Positions 20,001-31,719 of a stretch of DNA of 64,000 bases are shown piece after piece (the stretch's first letter is position 1; each line of letters starts with the position of its first letter). The position numbers were made by a program, and so were the translations under genes. The stretch lies in the NCBI RefSeq assembly GCF_033958435.1, contig NC_134147.1, positions 49,656,001 to 49,720,000 of the forward strand, in the 5' to 3' direction. Under the pieces are notes generated by a model. That model was not told the origin of the DNA. It saw only the letters and a program-made list of their open reading frames with translations, and did no database searches. Source of the DNA: Carettochelys insculpta. Lineage: Eukaryota > Chordata > Testudines > Carettochelyidae.

Positions 20001-23000
20001 TCCAGCCCCTGCCTCAAGCAGGATCAACCCCCACTAAGTCATCCCAGCCAGGACCTTGTCCAGTCGGGACTTAAAAACCTCGAGGGATGGAGAATCCACC
20101 ACCTCTCTAGGCAACACATTCCAGTGCTTCACCACCCGCCTGGTGAAGTAGTTTTTCCTAATATCTAACCTACACCTGCCCCTCTTCAGCTTCAGACCAT
20201 TCCTCCTTGTTCTGCCATCTGACACCACTGAACAGTTTCTCACCCTCCTCTTTAGAACCTCCCTTCAGGAAGTTGAAGGCTGCTATTAAATCACCCCTCA
20301 GTCTTCTCTTCTGTAAACTAAACAAGCCCAAATCCCTCAGCCTCTCCTCATAGGTCTTGTGCTCCAGACCCTTAATCATTTTTGTTGCCCTTTGCTGAAC
20401 CTGCTCCAGCAAATCCACATCCTTTTTATACTGGGGGGCCCAAAACTGGACACAATATTCCAGATGTAGCCTCACCAGTGCCGAATAAAGAGGAATAGCT
20501 ACTTTTCTAGATCTGCTCAAAATGCTCCTCCTAATGCACCCTAGTATGCCGTTAGCCTTCTTGGCTACAAGGCCACACTGTTTACTTATATCCAGCCCTT
20601 CATCCACCATAACCCCTAGGTCCCTTTCCATTGTACTGCTGCTGAGCCAGTCGGTCCCCAGCCTGTAACAATGCTTGGGATTCTTCCGCCCCAGGTGCAG
20701 GACTCTACACTTCTCCTTATTGAACCGCATCAGATTTCTTTTGGCCCAGCCCTCCAATTTATCCAGGTCCCTCTGGATTCTCTCTCTATCCTCCAGCATA
20801 TCTACCTCTCCCCCTAGTTTTGTGTCATCCGCAAACTTGCTGAGGGTGCAACCCAGTCCCTCATCCAGGTCATTAATAACGATGTTGAATAACACCGGCC
20901 CCAGAACTGAGCCTTGCGGCACTCCACTTGAAACAGACCGCCATCCAGATATTGAGCCATTGACCACTACCTGTTGGGCCTGACCTTCAAGCTTTTATAG
21001 TCCATGGATCCAATCCATATTTCCTTAACTTATGGACAAGAATGGTGTGGGAGACCGTATCAAAAGCCTTGCTGAAGTCAAGGTATATCACACCCACTGA
21101 CTTCCCCATGTCCACAGAGCCTGTTACCTCATCATAGAAGCTAATCAGATTGGTCAGGCAGGACTTGCCCCTGGTGAATCCACGTTGGCTACTTTTGATC
21201 TCTTTCCCCTCTTCCAAGTGCTCCAAAATGGATTCCTTGGGGATTCCCTCCATTATTTTCCCAGGGATTGAGGTAAGGCTGACGGGTCTATAGTCCCCTG
21301 GATTGTCCTTCTTTCCTTTTTTAAAGATGGGCACTACGTTTGCCTTCTTCCAGTCATGTGCGATCTCCAAGAGTCTTCAAGGGTAATGGCCAAAGGCTCA
21401 ACAATGACATCTGCCAATTCCCTCAGTACCCTGGGGTGCATTAAATCCAGACCCACGGATCTGCGTACATCTAGATTTTCTAGATAACTCATCACTTGTT
21501 CCTTCCCCACAGATGGCTGCCCTCCACCTTCCCATACTGCATTGTCTAGCACCATAGTGTAGGAACTGACCTTGTCCATAAAGACTGAGGCAAAAAAAGC
21601 ATTGAGTACTTCAGCTTTTCTTTCATCACCTGTCACTAGGTTACCTCCCTCCTCCAGTAACGGCCCCACACCTTCTCTGATAACCTGTTTATTGTTCACA
21701 TGCCTGTAGAAACCCTTCTTGCTCCTCTTCACAGCCCTTGCAGCTGCAGTTCAAGTGCTCAAGAGAACTGGCAGTATTGGAAAGAAGGCTTACCGAAGGC
21801 ACAGGAACAAACCATCCCACTGCATAGTAAGAAATGCAAATGTGATAGGCAACCAGCTTGGCTTACCAGGGAAATCCTCAGTCAGCTTAAACTCAAAGGA
21901 TGTGTATATGAAATGGAAACGTGGACAGTTGACTAAGGAGGAGTATAAACATACGGCTGGAGAATGCTGGGCAGTAAACAGGAAAGCGAAAGCACAATTG
22001 GTGGGGGTGGGGGTGGCGGGGTTATTGGCAGTATGGACAGTGGCCTTGGTAAGGGTGTGGGGGGGAGGCAGTGCAGACAGTGGCAGTGGTAAGGGTGTGT
22101 GGGGGAGGCAGTGCAGACAGTGGCAGTGGTAAGGGTGGGGGTGGGGAGGCAGTGCAGACAGTGGTAAGGGTGGGGGTGGGTGGCAGTGCAGACAGTGGCA
22201 TTGGTAAGGTTGGGGGTGGGGATGCAGTGCAGACAGTGGCAGTGGTAAGGATGGGGGTGGGAAGGCAGTGCGGACAGGGGCAGTGGTAAGGGTGGGGGTG
22301 GGGAGGCAATGCAGACAGTGGCAGTGGTAAGGTTGGGGGTGGGGAGGCAGTGCGGACAGGGGCAGTGGTAAGGGTGGGGGTGGGGTGGCAATGCAGACAG
22401 TGGCAGTGGTAAGGGTGGGGGTGGGGAGGCAGTGCAGATAGTGGCAGTGGTAAGGGTGGGGGTGGGCATGCAGTGCAGACAGTGGCAGTGGTACGGGTGG
22501 GGGTGGGAAGGCAGTGCAGACAGTGACATTGGTAAGGTTGGGGGTGGGGAGGCAGTGCAGACAGTGGCAGTGGTAAGGTTGGGGGTGGGGAGGCAGTGCA
22601 GACAGTGGCAGTGGTAAGGGTGGGGGTGGGAAGGCAGTGCGGACGGGGCAGTGGTAAGGGTGGGGGTGGGAAGGCAGTGCAGACAGTGGCAGTGGTAAGG
22701 TTGGGGGTAGGGATGCAGTGTGGACAGTGGCAGTGGTAAGGGTGGGGGTGGGAAGGCAGTGCGGACGGGGCAGTGGTAAGGGTGGGGGTGGGAAGGCAGT
22801 GCAGACAGTGGCATTGGTAAGGTTGGGGGTGGGGAGGCAGTGCAGACAGTGGCAGTGGTAAGGTTGGGGGTGGGGAGGCAGTGCAGACAGTGGCAGTGGT
22901 AAGGGTGGGGGTGGGAAGGCAGTGCAGACAGTGGCAGTGGTAAGGTTGGGGGTAGGGATGCAGTGCGGACAGTGGCAGTGGTAAGGGTGGGGGTGGGAAG

Positions 23001-26000
23001 GCAGTGCGGACGGGGCAGTGGTAAGGGTGGGGGTGGGAAGGCAGTGCAGACAGTGGCATTGGTAAGGTTGGGGGTGGGAAGGCAGTGCGGACAGTGGCAG
23101 TGGTACGGGTGGGGGTGGGAAGGCAGTGCAGACAGTGACATTGGTAAGGTTGGGGGTGGGGAGGCAGTGCAGACAGTGGCAGTGGTAAGGTTGGGGGTGG
23201 GGAGGCAGTGCAGACAGTGGCAGTGGTAGGGGTGGGGGTGGGAAGGCAGTGCGGACGGGGCAGTGGTAAGGGTGGGGGTGGGAAGGCAGTGCAGACAGTG
23301 GCATTGGTAAGGTTAGGGGTGGGAAGGCAGTGCGGACAGTGGCAGTGGTAAGGGTGGGGGTGGGGAGGCAGTGCAGACAGTGGCAGTGGTAAGGGTGGCG
23401 GTGGGAAGGCAGTGCAGACAGTGGCATTGGTAAGGTTGGGGGTGGGGATGCAGTGCAGACGGGCAGTGGTAAGGGTGGGGGTGGGGAGGCAATGCAGACA
23501 GTGGCAGTGGTAAGGGTGGGGGTGGGGAGGCAGTGCAGACAGTGGCAGTGGTAAGGGTGGGGGTGGGGATGCAGTGCAGACAGTGGCAGTGGTAAGGGTG
23601 GGGGTGGGAAGGCAGTGCGGACAGGGGCAGTGGTGAGGGTGGGGGTGGGGAGGTAATGCGGACAGTGGCAGTGGTAAGGGTGGGGGTGGGAAGGCAGTGC
23701 GGACGGGGCAGTGGTAAGGGTGGCGGTGGGGATGCAGTGCGGACAGTGGCAGTGGTAAGGGTGGGGGTGGGAAGGCAGTGCGGACAGGGGCAGTGGTAAG
23801 GGTGGGGGTGGGAAGGCAGTGCGGACAGGGGCAGTGGTAAGGGTGGGGGTGGGAAGGCAGTGCGGACAGGGGCAGTGGTAAGGGTGGGGGTGGGGATGCA
23901 GTGCGGACAGGGGCAGTGGTAAGGGTGGGGGTGGGGATGCAGTGCGGACAGGGGCAGTGGTAAGGGTGGGGGTGGGGATGCAGTGCGGACAGTGGCAGTG
24001 GTAAGGGTGGGGGTGGGAAGGCAGTGCGGACGGGGCAGTGGTAAGGGTGGGGGTGGGAAGGCAGTGCGGACAGGGGCAGTGGTAAGGGTGGGGGTGGGAA
24101 GGCAGTGCGGACAGGGGCAGTGGTAAGGGTGGGGGTGGGGAGGTAGTGCGGACAGGGGCAGTGGTAAGGGTGGGGGTGGGGAGGCAGTGCGGACAGGGGC
24201 AGTGGTAAGGGTGGGGGTGGGGATGCAGTGCGGACAGTGGCAGTGGTAAGGGTGGGGGTGGGGATGCAGTGCGGACAGTGGCAGTGGTAAGGGTGGGGGT
24301 GGGAAGGCAGTGCGGACAGTGGCAGTGGTAAGGGTGGGGGTGGGAAGGCAGTGCGGACAGTGGCAGTGGTAAGGGTGGGGGTGGGAAGGCAGTGCAGACA
24401 GGGGCAGTGGTAAGGGTGGGGGTAGGGATGCAGTGCGGACAGTGGCAGTGGTAAGGGTGGGGGTGGGAAGGCAGTGCGGACAGGGGCAGTGGTAAGGGTG
24501 GGGGTGGGGAGGTAATGCAGACAGTGGCAGTGGTAAGGGTGGGGGTGGGGAGGCAGTGCAGACAGTGGCAGTGGTAAGGGTGGGGGTGGGGAGGCAGTGC
24601 AGACAGTGGCAGTGGTAAGGGTGGGGGTGGGGATGCAGTGCGGACAGGGGCAGTGGTAAGGGTGGGGGTGGGAAGGCAGTGCGGACAGGGGCAGTGGTGA
24701 GGGTGGGGGTGGGAAGGCAGTGCAGACAGGGGCAGTGGTAAGGGTGGGGGTGGGGAGGTAATGCGGACAGTGACAGTGGTAAGGGTGGGGGTGGGAAGGC
24801 AGTGCGGACAGGGGCAGTGGTGAGGGTGGGGGTGGGAAGGCAGTGCGGACAGGGGCAGTGGTAAGGGTGGGGGTGGGGAGGTAATGCGGACAGTGGCAGT
24901 GGTAAGGGTGGGGGTGGGAAGGCAGTGCGGACAGGGGCAGTGGTAAGGGTGGGGGTGGGGTGGTAGTGGGGGTGCTCCTGAGAGCTTCTGAGCCAGTAAG
25001 TCTGCTCTTCACGCGCCCACGCTTGGCTCAGTTTTACAGGCGGAGGTACAAGTATTGGCTCTGGGCTTGCAGTTGAAATTTGAGTGCTGGGAGTCCTGGC
25101 GCCCGACTGCGAAAGGGCCCCTGTCTGATGATGCACACAAACAGCACAGTTCTGGGCTCTCAACGATGGCCAGATTAATACCTCTCTATAGCAGAAACTC
25201 ACTGACCGCTGCTCTCAAATGCACACCCCCAGCCTCTCTCCAAGACACATGACACAACCCACTGTCTGGCTCCAACCCTATCTGCTGCAGTCCCACCGAC
25301 AGAGGTAAGAAAGACGAGTTCTCCCTTTGTCAGACATTCACAAAACTCACCAGGTGGGTGCCTGTGGCGTGGTCAGCACCCTGAGGAACATCCCAAGGTG
25401 CTGTCTGTGAGCACAACCCAGTCCAGCAGCAGTGGGGACCACATGAGCAGACGAAAGTGGTAGTGGGGCTGTGGCAGGGTGGTGGGGATGTTGGCAGTAG
25501 TGAAGACTGTAGGGATGGTGGCAGTGGGGACTGGGGTTGCAACGGTGGCCATGGCAGTGGAGGGGTGGTGGTGGTGGAGATGGTGACGAAGGTGGAGACT
25601 GTGGTGGTGGAGGGCATGGGGCAGTGCAGGGGACTGTGGCAGCGGAGCCCGAGCAGGGGCTGCCTCCGTGGATGCTAGACAGGGCTGTCATCCTCTGCCA
25701 CAGAGAGCAAAGCCCCTGGCACCAGCAGCAGCACTCTGACTCGTTCATCGCTGCTGGCTCAGCTCTCCTGCCCCGCACCTACCTCCAGGACAGCGATCGT
25801 CTGCAGTGGGGGGCCCCTGTGTGCAGGACGCCTCTGCCATCTCCCGGGCAGCTGAGCTCTGGTACCGTTTCACCACCACCTTGAGGATGCTGCGGGCTGC
25901 AGTGAGCCGGAAATCCTCTGCAAGATACAGTCTCACCACCTAGTGCCAAGGCCTCTGCCCGAGGCAGGAGCACAGGGGCTGACTAAGATGGGGGAAGCCA

Positions 26001-29000
26001 AGCCAGGGGCAAAGGAGGCTGCACCGACAGCTAAATAGCTCAGTTTGCAGAATGGGCCCTTGGGGAAGATGGGGAGACCCCCATCACTGGGAGCTTTCCT
26101 CTGCTTCCCGGGGCCAGCTGGGACCCCCCCGTCACTGGGAGCTTTCCTCTGCTTCCCGGGGCCAGCTGGGACCCCCCCGTCACTGGGAGCTTTCCTCTGC
26201 TTCCCGGGGCCAGCTGGGACCCCCCCGTCACTGGGAGCTTTCCTCTGCTTCCCGGGGCCAGCTGGGACCCCCCCGTCACTGGGAGCTTTCCTCTGCTTCC
26301 CGGGGCCAGCTGGGACCCCCCCATCACTGGGAGATTTCCTCTGCTTCCCGGGGCCAGCTGGGACCCCCCCGTCACTGGGAGCTTTCCTCTGCTTCCCGGG
26401 GCCAGCTGGGACCCCCCCGTCACTGGGAGCTTTCCTCTGCTTCCCGGGGCCAGCTGGGACCCCCCCGTCACTGGGAGCTTTCCTCTGCTTCCCGGGGCCA
26501 GCTGGGACCCCCCCATCACTGGGAGATTTCCTCTGCTTCCCGGGGCCAGCTGGGACCCCCCCGTCACTGGGAGCTTTCCTCTGCTTCCCGGGGCCAGCTG
26601 GGACCCCCCCCGTCACTGGGAGCTTTCCTCTGCTTCCCGGGGCCAGCTGGGACCCCCCCATCACTGGGAGATTTCCTCTGCTTCCCGGGGCCAGCTGGGA
26701 CCCCCCCGTCACTGGGAGCTTTCCTCTGCTTCCCGGGGCCAGCTGGGACCCCCCCGTCACTGGGAGCTTTCCTCTGCTTCCCGGGGCCAGCTGGGACCCC
26801 CCCATCACTGGGAGCTTTCCTCTGCTTCCCGGGGCCAGCTGGGACCCCCCCGTCACTGGGAGCTTTCCTCTGCTTCCCGGGGCCAGCTGGGACCCCCCCC
26901 GTCACTGGGAGCTTTCCTCTGCTTCCCGGGGCCAGCTGGGACCCCCCCATCACTGGGAGCTTTCCTCTGCTTCCCGGGGCCAGCTGGGACCCCCCCCGTC
27001 ACTGGGAGCTTTCCTCTGCTTCCCGGGGCCAGCTGGGACCCCCCCGTCACTGGGAGATTTCCTCTGCTTCCCGGGGCCAGCTGGGACCCCCCCGTCACTG
27101 GGAGATTTCCTCTGCTTCCCGGGGCCAGCTGGGACCCCGCCGTCACTGGGAGCTTTCCTCTGCTTCCCGGGGCCAGCAAAGATCCTCCCCACCATCACCA
27201 TGGGAAGCCCTCTGCCTTCCTGAGGCCAGCTGGGACACACACACCCATCACCAGGGGCAGCCCTCTGCCTCGCCAGGACCAGCCAGGATTCCTCCTACCA
27301 TCACCGGGGCAGCCCTCTGCCTTCCAGGGCCAGCCGGGAGCATCCCCCTCAGCAGCAGGGGCAGCCCTCTGCCTTCCAGGGCCAGCCGGGAGCATCCCCC
27401 TCAGCAGCAGGGGCAGCCCTCTGCCTTCCAGGGCCGGCCAGGAGCCTGCGTGACATTACTGGATGTTCCATTGGAATTGGAAGCCACGTGCTAGGTGGCC
27501 CAAGCGACGCGCCCAGTGAAGGCTGGCGATGCTCTGAGTCTGTTTGTGTCACTTGTATGTCTGTGCTGTGTTCGTATGCGAAGTTACGCACGTTGGCTCT
27601 GTAGCTGCATTACAGATGGTTTAGAGCCAGGAGTACAAAAAGGGAGGCGGGGATCTCCTCCCCAGCCCAAACATCGCGGGCTGTGCCAGTAGCTGTAATC
27701 GATGTCAGCTGAGTACCGCTATAACCGTGCTTCTCTCTAGCCCTGGCCTTGCCTTCCCTGCTAATAACCCTTTAGGTTTTAGATCTGAAGGACAGGCACC
27801 ACATGGTGATTTGGGTAAGATCCAAGTAAATAGTGACCTGACTCTGGGTGAATCTGTGTGGAATTGGTGAAATAGGTTTTAAGAACCTCTCACGAGTAGG
27901 GGGCTGCTGGACGGGGCCGGGAGAGCAGCTGGGCAGTCGGCAGGTTTGCTTGTGTGGCCTCTGGCTGGCCATGGGGCTGGCAGAGGTACGTGTGGGGCTG
28001 GCTGGATTTGCCTCAGTGAGAAGGAAATCCCAGCCTGGGGCTGTGAGTGGCCCGGTTTTAACCAATTTTACCCTGGTTTGGTCCCTCAGCTGTACCCAGA
28101 AACCCCATCATATTACAGCTCCCATCACCCAGGGCAGCTCTCTGGCTTCCCGGGGCCAGCCAGGATCCTCCCACTCCCCCATCACCAGGGGCAGCCCCCT
28201 GCCTCCCGTGGACAAGGTGCTGAGAGTACAGGGCAGCACTCACCGATGAAGGCGTGCTTCTCATCTTCAGCACCCAGCCGGTAGCAGCGGGGGAAGAAGG
28301 TGTCAGCGTCGGCCTGGTCAAACCAAGGCAGGTTCCGCAGGTTCAGACACAGCCCCACCTGGGAGAGAATAGAGCTCTGTCTTTCCAGGCACATCTGGGG
28401 ACCAATGCCCACTGGGGTGATGTGGGTACCCTGCTCCCTACATGGGGCCAGGAATCCATCTCGCTCCTCACCCACTGGGGTCACGTGGTACCCCCCTCCC
28501 CACCTGGGGCAATGGATCCTTTCCACTCCTTGCCCACTGGGGTCAGGTGGGTAACCCCTGTGACACAGGGGGGCTGTGGGGCTTTTCTCCCCTGGATCAC
28601 TGGCAAGCGCTTCCTGATGCCCTGGAGTTCCCTGCAGTCTCGCTAAGTTCCTTTCCCCTAGGCAGCGTCAGGGCGCAGAGGTAACATGAGCTCCCAGGTG
28701 ACACCTTTGTTCCCTGGGGAACAGGACGGGAGCGGTGGGGGCGTGGGGCTTGGTCGGTTTGAATTGGAACTGGGAATTGGACAGCAGTTAGCCTGGGCTG
28801 GGGAGAGAGACAAAGTGGCGGGGCAAGGCCCCAGCTTGGGGGCCCCCCTCAAGGCCTCCTCTCCCCAAAGTGGATTGGGCTGACAGTGTCTGGCTGCTTT
28901 ACTGACACCTCTGTACTGCTCTGTGTTCCCGTCCGCTAAGAAACCTTCTGTTGCACCTGCGGAGAGAGTCCCGCCTGCCTGTGGAGGGGGTGCAGGGCCC

Positions 29001-31719
29001 GGGGCCCCCAGACTCTCTGTGACAGTGCCTCCTCACATGGGGCCATGGACCCACCCCGCTCCTTACCCACATACGGGTACCCTCCTCCCTGCATGAGGCC
29101 AGGGCTCCACCCTGCTCCTCACTCATCTGCTCGCTCAGCCTGAGCACCCCCTACCCCAGCTTGTCAGCCCTTAGCTGGGTGGTTGCTCGGCCCCGGAGGC
29201 CGCAGCCCTGGGCTCACCTTGGTGGTGAAGGAGCCTGCCTTGGCGTAGTGGTTCATCACCTGCTCCTTGCGCAGGAAGCGGCAGTCAATGGCGTCCCGCC
29301 GGTTTGTCCAGATGAAATAGGGCATTTGGTTGCGAACCAGCCGGGACTGCCAGTGGGGGGGGGCTGCTGTGAGGGGCTGGGCAAGCCCTCAGGACACCCT
29401 GCCGGGTCTGCCTCCCAAGGCCCTCTCAGCAACCAGCCTGCAGGGGTGCCCAGCACTGCCGCAGTGCAGAAAGGCCTGGCCTGTGCCAGCAGCACAGGGT
29501 CCAGCTGCTGGCCGTGTCAGCCCTCAGCTCCCATGGCCAAGGCTCCAGCATCAGCACCAGCAAGCTCAGGGGAACTGCCCCTGCCTGCCCCCAACTCTCA
29601 CCCAGATGGAGCACCCCCTGCAGCCTACTCCATGCCCTGTCCCCATCAGGCCCCACACTCTGCCCAGCCCAAATGCCCCCCGAAGCCTACCTGCACACCC
29701 CATGCCCTGCCCCCATGTGCACTGTGGTTTGCCCCCGCCAGATACATCCCCCTACCCCCCTGGGCCCGATCACGCTGCTCTCAGAGGAATATCCCGTGTG
29801 GAGGCTCCTGTGAGGCTGACCTGCCCCCTGAGCTAGAGCGTGCCAGGAGAGGGGGCAGCCTGAGCCCATCACCCCAAACTAACCATGAGGTCATAGGTGC
29901 CATCAGGGTCATCGTCCTGCTCCTCCTCTTCCTCCCCGTCCTCCTCTGGGAAGAGAAAGAGCCAGCAGGAGGCCAGGACAGCACGGCCATGGGCCCAGCA
30001 CCTCATGGCCCAAGCCGCTGAGCATTCACATCTTGGCTCCCACACGCTCCCCAGGGCTTTGGTGGGACTAGGGAACTTCTTGGGACCAGGCTGGGGGACC
30101 TGGTGGGGCTGAGGCACTCCCAGGAAGTGGGACTGGGGGGACCTGCCAGGGTGCTTTTGGGAACTGGGGGATCTGGCTGGGCCAGGGGACTACTGGGCCC
30201 AAGAAAGGGGGACCTGGCCAAGGGGATCTCAGAATCTGGAGTCACCCCACAACAAGGCAGGCCTGTTTACCGGTAGTTTCCATTGGCCCAGGCCCTCAAC
30301 TGCCCCCACTTCTCAGCTATGCTCCCCTGAATTGCTGAGGCCTGAGCATGGACCTGCCCAGGAGAGGGGCCCTCCATCTCTCACCCTCCTCCACACCATC
30401 ACTGTTGTCCTCCTCAGGGCCATTGGACATCTGCTCCCCTCGGTGTGCCATCTTGGGAACCTTCTTCTCCACCCAGCCCCGGCTCCGCAGCAGACTCCGG
30501 ATCACAGGGTACGGGCCATGCAGCAAAAAGATCTTCCTTTGCTGGGGGTGTGGGGAGGGAGCTGAGGAGCGGCTGGGCCCCGGCTCCCTTAGCACAGCTC
30601 TGCAGCAGTAGACAGAGCCCCAGGAGGGGCCAGGGCTGGGGGCAGCTGGGACGTGTAAGGCCTCCTGCTGGGAGGACTTGAGAGGTTGGGGACGTTGGGG
30701 TGCGCCGGGGTGATATGGGGGTGTCTGGGAGCAGGGGGTATAGAAGGATGGGGAGTCTTTGGGTGGGAGGATTGGGGTGATACCTCTTGGGCCGGGGCTG
30801 GGACTTTGGGGTGCACTGAGGTTGGGAGGAGGCGTGGGGGCCCAGGGCATGTGAAAGGGACTAAGGTCTGGAGACCTTGCTGGGGGGAGCACCCCTGGGG
30901 AGGGATCCCAGGGGTGGGGATTATGGGGCGAGGTGAGACACAGGGCCCCGGGGAGTGGCAGGCAGGGCAGGAGGAGGGGAGGGCTGGAGCGGGCAGCCTC
31001 TCACCTTGACAGCTCTCTCCACCTGCAGCCTAGCCTGCCTGAGGCGCTCTGGGTGGAGGGGGTGGCAGCCGCTGCTGCGCCTGAGGTGCCCGTCACTGGC
31101 AGGGGCTGTGAGCACTGAAAAGAACAGCCCAGCGTCAGCTCCTCCAGACCTGCACCACCTGCCAGGCTGTGCTGGGGGCCCTCACCATGGCACGCTGCTT
31201 TCTGTGGCTGCTCCTAGTGCAGGCAGGGCCCTGAGGGGGCTCCGCTGCCTGGCAGCGTCAATAGACAGGAAGCCGTGTGTCCAGCTCTGGGGAAGTGATG
31301 GCCCAGTGAACAGACCCCAAGATGGGCAGTCGGGGCTCTGCAGTGGGCTGCGTGGCAAGAGCAGGCTGGGGCGCTCTGGGACTGGGGCGAGGGACCGAGC
31401 CAGGGACTGGGGCCAGCCCCTGCATGCTTCTGCAGCGAGCCCCTGTGCCTTGGCCTGCCCACCGGGCCACCCAACAGGACCTAGACAAGTTGGTGAGGGG
31501 CCCCAAAGCCTGGGACGGAGGCACTGAGAAGGGATGTCCAGTGTCAATGGGAGGGCTCCTACCTTTCTGCAGCTGCCTCTTAGGGCCCTTGCGGTGGGCA
31601 GGGAGCAGAGCTGCCTTCTCTGCCACAGCGGCTTCCTCTCCTTCAGCCTTCCCCTTGCCACCTACATTCAGCCAGGAGAGCCGGGGGTCATGGCTAGGCC
31701 CCTGTGAGGAACTGGCCAT
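16552..31719 (-). CDS. TTLL3: Tubulin monoglycylase TTLL3, complete, 12 coding exons
   Basis: ATP-dependent ligase adding the first glycine to glutamates of tubulin tails in cilia and axonemes (family knowledge). Exons in transcript order: 31563-31719, 31005-31114, 30385-30541, 29884-29945, 29218-29346, 28244-28358, 25783-25917, 19494-19668, 19068-19216, 18471-18714, 17961-18396, 16552-17325. All GT-AG, phases consistent, 881 codons (880 aa). Landmarks: [22 protein letters not shown], acidic linker (exon 4), [36 protein letters not shown], and the TTL catalytic core at about residues 380-625 with [44 protein letters not shown] and [20 protein letters not shown]. The C-terminal tail has a PEPEPE run and is poorly conserved. 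The first ATG (31719) follows an in-frame stop; N-terminal choice is moderately sure. Upstream non-coding exon(s) probably lie near 42.6 kb. Confidence 0.94.
17690..17935. repeat. About 47 bp repeat in last TTLL3 intron
   Basis: Five units of 'gcctctgcggggctgggctc' followed by 'cctggggcgctgcctgggtc' and 'ccctctc', with one shortened copy. Conserved enough to be recent. Confidence 0.85.
19240..19470. repeat. About 33 bp repeat in TTLL3 intron
   Basis: Seven units of 'gggcaccgcagggcaggtga' followed by 'gattcc' and a C tract of variable length. On the plus strand each unit carries AGG|TGAG-like donor sequence; on the TTLL3 sense strand they are C- and T-poor and unlikely to act in splicing. Confidence 0.85.
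19957..21998 (-). mobile_element. CR1-type LINE, 5'-truncated with inverted 5' end
   Basis: The minus strand from about 21745 to 19957 encodes the CR1 reverse transcriptase, with blocks [69 protein letters not shown] and the catalytic FADDTKL, then the C-terminal [17 protein letters not shown] and a short 3' UTR ending in the CR1-like 'attctgtgat'. Frame is interrupted near 20975 and by other stops. The remaining segment (about 21745-21998) is CR1 sequence in plus orientation ([38 protein letters not shown]), which normally lies just upstream of KKGFYRHV. The 5' part is therefore inverted. Confidence 0.9.
21999..24975. repeat. 41 bp minisatellite in TTLL3 intron
   Basis: About 70 copies of 'gcagtgcggacaggggcagt' followed by 'ggtaagggtgggggtgggaag' with frequent variants ('cagtggca' for 'caggggca'; 'ggggatg' or 'ggggag' for 'gggaag'; 'ttgggggt' for 'gtgggggt'). 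Similar sequence at about 19880-19955, left of the CR1, suggests that the CR1 landed in the array edge. Because 41 is not a multiple of 3, a proline/histidine frame on the minus strand cycles through three registers; the resulting 996 codon frame is an artefact. The plus strand is G-rich. Confidence 0.93.
24976..25782. other. TTLL3 intron, unique sequence with GGT-rich stretch
   Basis: No gene on the plus strand. Positions about 25455-25640 are rich in GTGG/GATGG and look like a very decayed relative of the 41 bp array. Nothing else recognised. Confidence 0.45.
26078..27178. repeat. 48 bp minisatellite in TTLL3 intron
   Basis: About 23 near-identical copies of 'gtcactgggagctttcctct' followed by 'gcttcccggggccagctggg' and 'acccccc'. 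Variation is limited to gtc/atc, agc/aga and one extra C. As 48 is a multiple of 3, the units stay in frame and give open frames of several hundred codons on both strands. Confidence 0.95.
27179..27440. repeat. Degenerate edge of the 48 bp array
   Basis: Four to five diverged units with 'gggcagccctctgccttcca' followed by 'gggccagc' continue the array at lower identity and with changed spacing; two adjacent 53 bp copies at 27330-27440 are almost identical. Confidence 0.75.
27441..28110. mobile_element. Unclassified dispersed repeat, possibly LTR-derived
   Basis: Its composition differs from flanking DNA (AT-richer, with a 'gagtacaaaaagg' TATA-like stretch near 27630). Its right end (about 28010-28110) resembles 38757-38826: both have 'ggaaatcc', 'gtgagtgg', 'tccctc(a/g)agctgt(a/g)cccagaaaccc'. 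This suggests two copies of one dispersed element. Class not determined. Confidence 0.35.
28690..29022 (+). mobile_element. Solo LTR, family B, degraded
   Basis: It matches the family B LTR of the window start: 'agcagttagcctgg', 'agagacaaagtgg', 'ggctgctttactgacacctctg', a mutated polyadenylation signal ('ctaagaaacc' for 'ctaataaacc') and 'gagagagtcccgcctgcctgtgg'. It lies in a TTLL3 intron, opposite to the gene. The left border may extend to about 28560. Confidence 0.65.
30690..30830 (-). repeat. Inverted copy of the 112 bp repeat
   Basis: Reads, in reverse complement, as the unit found at 32790-33230 ('gtatcaccccaatcctccca', 'actccccatccttctatacc'). It is inside a TTLL3 intron, about 2 kb from the direct copies. 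Confidence 0.75.

Noticed and set aside
22022..25202. A 996 codon Pro/His/Leu-rich minus-strand frame
   Set aside because: It comes from the 41 bp repeat; the register changes with each unit, so it is not a conserved protein. It also lies in an intron of TTLL3.
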